Shown: piece after piece, positions 59,781 through 64,000 of the stretch
Layout of the letters: each line of letters opens with the position of its first letter
Numbering within the stretch: position 1 is the first letter of the stretch
Source: Micromonospora endolithica
GTDB taxonomy: Bacteria > Actinomycetota > Actinomycetes > Mycobacteriales > Micromonosporaceae
Assembly (NCBI RefSeq): GCF_003626595.1
Contig: NZ_RBAK01000002.1
Location: 186,001 to 250,000, forward strand
Direction: 5' to 3'
DNA length: 64,000 nt
The notes under the pieces: generated by a model
The model's input: the letters and a program-made list of their open reading frames with translations, nothing else
Told to the model about the DNA's origin: nothing
Databases searched by the model: none
Made by a program: the position numbers and the translations under genes

Positions 59781-60896
59781 TCAGGACCTCCCCGGTACGC
59801 GTCGCCGCAGCCAGCCGCGCCGAGACGGGTCGCGCTCGGCCAGCAGCCGGCGCTGCACCAGCGTCAGCACGATGATGATCAGGAACAGGACGAACGAGAT
59901 CGCCGCACCCCGGCCGTAGTCGAAGTCCTGGAACGCGGTGCGGTACGACAGGTACGCCGGGGTGAGGGTGGTCTTCGCCGGGTTGCCCTGACTCATCACG
60001 TACACCTGGTCGAAGACCTGCCAGGAGCCGATCAGGCCGAGTGTCAGCACCAGGAACATGGTCGGCCGGATCATCGGCAGGGTGACGTAGCGGAACCGCT
60101 GCCAGCGGTTGGCGCCGTCCAGCGTGCCGGCCTCGTCGAGGGCGACCGGCACGCCCTGGAGGGCGGCGAGGAACATCAGCATGAACGTGCCGGAGGTGGT
60201 CCACACCACCAGCGAGATGATCGAGACCATCGCGACGCTCGGGCCGGAGAGCCAGTCCCACCAGCTCAGCCCGCCCGGCCCACCGTCGGCGAGCGCCGCC
60301 GGCGGCGAGTCCACGCCGACCACGCCCAGGAGCAGGTGCAGCACGCCACGGGAGTCGGCGAACCACTGCGGCCCGTCCAGTCCGACCATCGCCAGCAGGC
60401 TGTTGACCGCGCCGGAGCTGGAGAACATGAACAGGAACACGATGCTGATCGCCACCGAACTGGTGACCGAGGGGAAGTAGAAGGCGGTGCGGAAGAACGA
60501 CTTGCCGCGCAGCATCCGGTTGTTGACGACCAGCGCGAGGAACAGCGCCAGCGCGGTCTGCGCCGGCACCACGAGCAGCACGTAGTAGATGTTGTTCCGC
60601 AGGCTGGTCATGAAGTCCTGACGGGCCAGGCCGTCGACGGTGAACAGCCGGGTGTAGTTGTCCGCGCCGATGAACGGCACCTCGGAGCGGAACGGGCTGC
60701 CCTGGCCGTTCCAGCCGGTGAGGCTGACCCAGAACGCCATCAGGATCGGCAGCAGCAGGAACAGGCCGAGGATCACCACCACCGGGGCCACGAACAGCCA
60801 GCCGGCAAGGTTCTCGGAGCCGCGTAAACCGGGACGCCGGCGCCGGGGCGCGGTGCCCGGCGACGTGGCCGGCGCCGCGAGCGCGTCGATCGCCAT
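59781..60896 (-). CDS. sugar ABC transporter permease, MalF/CUT1 type
   Basis: 371 residues with six or more helices. WLFVAPVVVILGLFLLLPILMAFWVSLTGW is the first helix pair and LDEAGTLDGANRWQRFRYVTLPMIRP the EAA loop. A periplasmic loop of about 60 residues around residue 215 is longer than average. The ATG at 60894-60896 follows AGGGAGGG and is preferred: the frame runs 45 codons further upstream, but those codons are the double-hairpin element (giving the peptide KKGPFL), not protein. Confidence 0.92.
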   Translation of the reverse strand: MAIDALAAPATSPGTAPRRRRPGLRGSENLAGWLFVAPVVVILGLFLLLPILMAFWVSLTGWNGQGSPFRSEVPFIGADNYTRLFTVDGLARQDFMTSLRNNIYYVLLVVPAQTALALFLALVVNNRMLRGKSFFRTAFYFPSVTSSVAISIVFLFMFSSSGAVNSLLAMVGLDGPQWFADSRGVLHLLLGVVGVDSPPAALADGGPGGLSWWDWLSGPSVAMVSIISLVVWTTSGTFMLMFLAALQGVPVALDEAGTLDGANRWQRFRYVTLPMIRPTMFLVLTLGLIGSWQVFDQVYVMSQGNPAKTTLTPAYLSYRTAFQDFDYGRGAAISFVLFLIIIVLTLVQRRLLAERDPSRRGWLRRRVPGRS

Positions 60897-60909
60897 CACC
60901 CTCCCTCCT

Positions 60910-60965
60910 GAAAGGAAGGGCCCCTTCTTAACGCCTCGCGTATAGGAAGGGGCCCCTGTTAACGG
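60910..60965 (+). repeat. 56-bp double-hairpin element, copy C
   Basis: Same element as copies A and B: palindromes GAAGGGCCCCTTC and GGAAGGGGCCCC flank AACGCCTCGCGTATAGG. It fills nearly the whole gap between the binding-protein stop (60967) and the permease start (60896) inside the sugar operon. There it could partly terminate transcription and keep binding protein in excess over permeases. Confidence 0.82.
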
Positions 60966-60966
60966 C

Positions 60967-62220
60967 TCAGCTACCGCCGAGCGCGGCGGCGGTGTTCTTC
61001 TGCACGCGGGCCAGCAACGCCTTGGGGTCACCGTTCTTCAGACCCTGGATGCCGGTGTCGAGGTCGGCCAGCACGCTGTCCATCTTCGGCGCGTTGACCG
61101 GACCCTGGGCTTGCTCGGCGGCGTCGATGAACGCCTTGTCGGCGGGGAACGCCGCCAGGTACGCGTCGCGGGCGGACTGGCGGGACGGCATGACACCGAA
61201 CGCGGTCGCGAAGGCCATCTGCTGCTCGACCGAGGTCATCGCCTCGACCAGCTTGACCGCGGCTTCCTTGTTGCTGCTCTTGGCCGCGATGCCCCAGCAG
61301 TTGGTGAAGGACAGGGTGCCCGGACCCTTGGGGCCGGCCGGCAGCGGGACCACCTTGTACTTCACGTTGGGGAAGTCGTTCTTCAGGGCGCCGGTGATCC
61401 AGTTGCCCTCGATCGTCATCACCGCCCGGCCCTTGCCGAACGCCTCGCCGGCCCAGCCGGAGTCCAGCTCCTTCGGGAACTTGGCGAGGTCGCCGGTGAG
61501 CAGGCCCTTGACGTACTGGAGAGCCTGGAGGTTCTCCGGGCTGTCCGCGGTGGCCTGCTTGCCGTCCGGGCTGGTGATCCAGCCGCCCGCCTGCACCATG
61601 AACGCGCCGATCCGGTCCCGGGTGTCGCCGATGACCAGCGGCACCTGACCCTTCGCCTTGATCTTCTGGGCGGTCGCGGTGAGCTGGTCCCAGGTGGTCG
61701 GCACGTCGGCGTCGGTCAGCCCGGCCTTAGCCCACAGGTCGGTGTTGATCTGAAGCGCGAGGGTGGAGAAGTCCTTCGGCGCGCAGTAGTACTTCCCGTC
61801 GTAGGTGAACGTCTCCCGCAGCCCCTGGTAGAAGTCGTCCGAATTGCTGATCTTGTCGCCGTACGGCTCCAGCGCGCCGACGCTGGCGTAGTCGGCGAAG
61901 CGCACCGCCGGCACGTAGAAGACGTCCGGCGGGTTGCCCCCGGCGAAGGCCTGCCCGAGCTGCTGGGTGAGGTCCTGGGCGGGGGTGACGGTGGCCTGGT
62001 TGCCGGTCGACGAGGCCCACTTCGCGGCGGCGTCCTGCACCGCCTTGGTCTCGGCGTCACCGGAGGAGCCGATCAGGATCTGGAGGTTGGCCGGCCCGCT
62101 GGACTGGGCCGCGTCGCCGGAGGAGTCGTCGTCGAAGCCGCTGCCGCAGGCGGCGGAGCCGAACAGGGCGACGGCCGTGAGGCCGGCCACCGCCGCCCGG
62201 GCGAGGGATCGAGGTGCCAT
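60967..62220 (-). CDS. sugar-binding lipoprotein of ABC importer
   Basis: 417 residues. The lipobox is FGSAAC (Cys25). The fold is that of CUT1 extracellular solute-binding proteins: LQILIGSSGDAETKAVQDAAAKWA, DVFYVPAVRFADYASVGALEPY, PKDFSTLALQINTDLW and GRAVMTIEGNWITGAL. It delivers an oligosaccharide to the two permeases. AGGAG precedes the ATG at 62218-62220. Only 26 bp separate it from lacI, so regulator and importer form one operon. Confidence 0.93.
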   Translation of the reverse strand: MAPRSLARAAVAGLTAVALFGSAACGSGFDDDSSGDAAQSSGPANLQILIGSSGDAETKAVQDAAAKWASSTGNQATVTPAQDLTQQLGQAFAGGNPPDVFYVPAVRFADYASVGALEPYGDKISNSDDFYQGLRETFTYDGKYYCAPKDFSTLALQINTDLWAKAGLTDADVPTTWDQLTATAQKIKAKGQVPLVIGDTRDRIGAFMVQAGGWITSPDGKQATADSPENLQALQYVKGLLTGDLAKFPKELDSGWAGEAFGKGRAVMTIEGNWITGALKNDFPNVKYKVVPLPAGPKGPGTLSFTNCWGIAAKSSNKEAAVKLVEAMTSVEQQMAFATAFGVMPSRQSARDAYLAAFPADKAFIDAAEQAQGPVNAPKMDSVLADLDTGIQGLKNGDPKALLARVQKNTAAALGGS

Positions 62221-62246
62221 CGGTTCTCCTGGATGGGGGACGGGAT

Positions 62247-63236
62247 TCAGGTGGTGTGGCGCAGCACCAGCGAGGGCTGGAGCAGAACGTGGTCGGTGGC
62301 GGGGTGCGAGCCGTCGAGGACGGCGGTGAGCAGGTCGACGCACCGGGCGGCGGCCTCGCCGAGGGGTTGACTGACGCTGGACAGGCCGATCGCCCCGGCG
62401 ACGGGGGTGTCGTCGAAGCCGATGACCGGCACGGCGGGGGTGCGGGCGCGGACGGCCTGGAGGGCGCCGAGGGCGAGCGAGTCGCTGGCACAGACCAGCG
62501 CCGTCGGCGTGGCCCGGTCGAGCAGCTCACGCGCCACCCGCTCCCCCTCGGCGATGCCGTCGGGGGTCTGCCGGTCCAGGCCGACCGGGTCGACGCCGGC
62601 GGCGACCAGGGACCGGTGCCAGCCGGTACGCCGGTCGTCGCCGACGCCGGAGCCGGCCGGCCAGCCGACGAAGCCGATCCGGCGGTGGCCGGCGGCCAGC
62701 AGGTGCGCCGTGGCGGCGGCGGTGCCGGCCGCCCCGTCGACGTCGACCCAGGGGTGCGACTCGGGGGCGTCCCACGGCCGGCCGAAGGTCACGAACGGCA
62801 CGCCGCGGGCGGCCAACCAGGCGGTACGCGGGTCGCCGTGGTCGGTGCCGGTCAGTACGAAGGCGTCCAGTTCGTAGGAGCTGAGCAGGTCGTCGTAGGT
62901 GGCGATCTCCTGCTGGTCGTCGGTGGCGGTGTAGAGCATGGTGCGGTAGCCGGCGGTCTCCGCGGTCTCGGTGAGGCCGTGCAGGAACCGGTCCAGCACC
63001 GAGCCGTTGATGCCGTCGCGGGTGGGTTCGATGCGTACCGCGATCAGCCGTGACCGTCCGGTCCGCATCTGGCGGGCGGCCTGGTTGGCGCGGTAGCCCA
63101 GGGCCGCGATCGCCTCCTGCACCCGCAGCCGGGTCTCCTCGCGCACGATGTGCGGCGCGTTGAGCACGTTGGAGACGGTCTGCCGACTGACCCGCGCCCG
63201 CCGGGCCACCGTCGCGATGGTCACCTTTTCTGGCAC
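62247..63236 (-). CDS. LacI-family transcriptional repressor
   Basis: 329 residues. The N-terminal HTH is VTIATVARRARVSRQTVSNVLNAP with the hinge helix RTGRSRLIAV. The rest is a periplasmic-binding-protein-like sensor domain (GFVGWPAGSGVGDDRR; PVIGFDDTPVAGAIGLSSVSQPLGE). It should repress the importer and the divergent debranching-like gene until sugar binds. The GTG at 63234-63236 gives the standard start; a much longer frame upstream crosses the operator and the divergent gene and is not real. Confidence 0.92.
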   Translation of the reverse strand: MPEKVTIATVARRARVSRQTVSNVLNAPHIVREETRLRVQEAIAALGYRANQAARQMRTGRSRLIAVRIEPTRDGINGSVLDRFLHGLTETAETAGYRTMLYTATDDQQEIATYDDLLSSYELDAFVLTGTDHGDPRTAWLAARGVPFVTFGRPWDAPESHPWVDVDGAAGTAAATAHLLAAGHRRIGFVGWPAGSGVGDDRRTGWHRSLVAAGVDPVGLDRQTPDGIAEGERVARELLDRATPTALVCASDSLALGALQAVRARTPAVPVIGFDDTPVAGAIGLSSVSQPLGEAAARCVDLLTAVLDGSHPATDHVLLQPSLVLRHTT

Positions 63237-63253
63237 CTGACCCCCCTCGCGGT

Positions 63254-63297
63254 CTTGAACGATCCAATTTGGATGGGGCAAGATTGGATCGTTCAAG
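63254..63297. promoter_or_regulatory. perfect 15-bp inverted repeat, LacI-type double operator
   Basis: CTTGAACGATCCAAT (63254-63268) and ATTGGATCGTTCAAG (63283-63297) are perfect complements around a 14-bp spacer. Each arm is itself a loose palindrome with a central CG, like LacI-family half-sites. The region is AT-rich and lies between lacI (minus, start 63236) and the debranching-type gene (plus, start 63382). It likely controls both promoters. Confidence 0.8.
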
Positions 63298-63381
63298 TTG
63301 CTGGAATGTTTCGCACTTTGCACCGCACCGGGGCCGCCTGTCAAGAGAGCGGCACCGCCGAGATCGATCTGGAGCCGCGTC

Positions 63382-64000
63382 GTGACCGAGCGCCATCTGC
63401 AACCCCTCCTGCACGACCTGGCGGGGGTGGTCCTCGCGCCGACCAGCGCGCTGGGCGACGCGACCGGGCAGATCCGCCCGGTCGGTGTCCAGGGCGTCTT
63501 CCACGCCGACAGCCGCGTCCTCGCCCGCGCCGAGCTGCGGGTCGACGACCGGGAGCCGGACAGCGTCGCGGCCGGTGCCGACGGACCACACGGGGCACGG
63601 TTCGTCGGCCTGACCCGGTGGCTCGGCGACCCGACCCCCGACCCGACGGTACGGATCGAACGGCTCCGCCGGCTGGACCCACGAGGGCTCACCGAGGAAC
63701 TGCGGATGGTGTCCACCGCCACCGTCGACGTCCGGGCCACCGTCACCGTCGACCTCGGCTGCGACCTGGCGCCGATCGCGGTGGTCAAGTCCGGCGGCAC
63801 GGCACCGGCCCTGGAGGCCAAGGCCGACGGGGCAGGCCGGCTGACCTGGTCGGGCGACGGCACGACGGTCACCGTGGCCGCCGACGGCGCGGACGTCGAC
63901 ACCACCGGCGACCGGGCCACCGCCCCGCGACTGGCCTGGCCGGTCACCCTCGCCCCGGGCGGCACCACCACCCTGCGGTGGCGGCTCACCGTCACCGACC
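63382..64000 (+). CDS. glycogen-debranching N-terminal domain protein (cut by window edge)
   Basis: 206 codons are present; the 3' end is outside the window. LQPLLHDLAGVVLAPTSALGD and GVFHADSRVLARAELRVDDREP match the N-terminal domain of bacterial amylo-alpha-1,6-glucosidase-like proteins. The catalytic domain is not yet reached, so activity is inferred. GGAG lies 7 bases before the GTG at 63382. Divergent from lacI and sharing its operator, it probably degrades the imported sugar. Confidence 0.82.
   Translation, partial: MTERHLQPLLHDLAGVVLAPTSALGDATGQIRPVGVQGVFHADSRVLARAELRVDDREPDSVAAGADGPHGARFVGLTRWLGDPTPDPTVRIERLRRLDPRGLTEELRMVSTATVDVRATVTVDLGCDLAPIAVVKSGGTAPALEAKADGAGRLTWSGDGTTVTVAADGADVDTTGDRATAPRLAWPVTLAPGGTTTLRWRLTVTD

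Noticed and set aside
60897..61031. N-terminal extension of the MalF-type permease by 45 codons
   Set aside because: It translates the double-hairpin element (KKGPFL) and overlaps the binding-protein gene; a strong ribosome site precedes the ATG at 60896.

Overview
The window is about 64 kb of very GC-rich chromosomal DNA with short intergenic gaps, many GTG starts and many 4-bp GTGA/ATGA gene overlaps. This is typical of an actinomycete. The order thyX-dapA-rnj ... ftsK ... rimO-pgsA-cinA-clgR-pspA-pspM matches the order I recall from mycobacteria. The style of intergenic repeats (paired GGGGCCCC hairpins that read as 'KGPFL' peptides) points to Micromonospora or a close relative in the Micromonosporaceae. 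The family call rests on memory, not on a database search. I see no rRNA, tRNA, CRISPR array, insertion sequence or prophage; this looks like core chromosome with scattered accessory genes.

Layout. 1-9.2 kb: the start of an acyl-CoA dehydrogenase, a membrane protein, a UdgX-type uracil-DNA glycosylase, a MocR regulator divergent from a split-barrel oxidase/acetyltransferase fusion plus a LysE exporter, a Spo0M-like protein, and two CNNM/CorC-type membrane proteins. 9.4-17.3 kb: a secreted M28 aminopeptidase, then a six-gene Mrp/Mnh Na+/H+ antiporter operon with A and B fused. 17.3-18.2 kb: about 0.96 kb with no convincing gene but several hairpins. 18.2-29 kb: a small unknown gene with a palindromic AT-rich upstream region, a giant Lhr helicase, an alpha/beta hydrolase, a lipoprotein, a GNAT, a SAM hydrolase, a CPCC protein, a secreted SH3-like protein and Nei2. 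29.2-32.9 kb: a long multicopper-oxidase-fold protein that has lost most copper ligands and carries three fibronectin III domains. 33-43.3 kb: the envelope-stress module pspM/pspA/clgR with cinA, pgsA, rimO, an ornithine-cyclodeaminase relative, a guanidine-III riboswitch with a Gdx-type exporter, and ftsK. 43.4-49 kb: two YbjN-domain genes, a PEP-mutase-superfamily enzyme, a secreted serine protease and an LPXTG surface protein. 49-52.6 kb: rnj-dapA-thyX. 52.9-58.9 kb: a DUF2752 protein, a YcaQ-like glycosylase, two GNATs, a GT87 glycosyltransferase, and an ECF sigma factor with a VOC protein. 58.9-64 kb: a LacI-controlled sugar ABC importer, divergent from a glycogen-debranching-type protein cut by the window end.

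How genes work together. DNA repair is well represented (UdgX, Lhr, Nei2, YcaQ-like). The clgR-pspA-pspM set is an envelope-stress unit. The sugar locus is a self-contained regulon: regulator, binding protein and two permeases in one direction, with the regulator and the divergent debranching-like gene sharing a perfect 15-bp inverted repeat.

Strongest unusual points: the copper-ligand-depleted multicopper oxidase-FN3 protein (29227-32856), the guanidine-III riboswitch (39481-39521), three copies of a 56-bp double-hairpin element each abutting a stop codon, and the LacI double operator (63254-63297).
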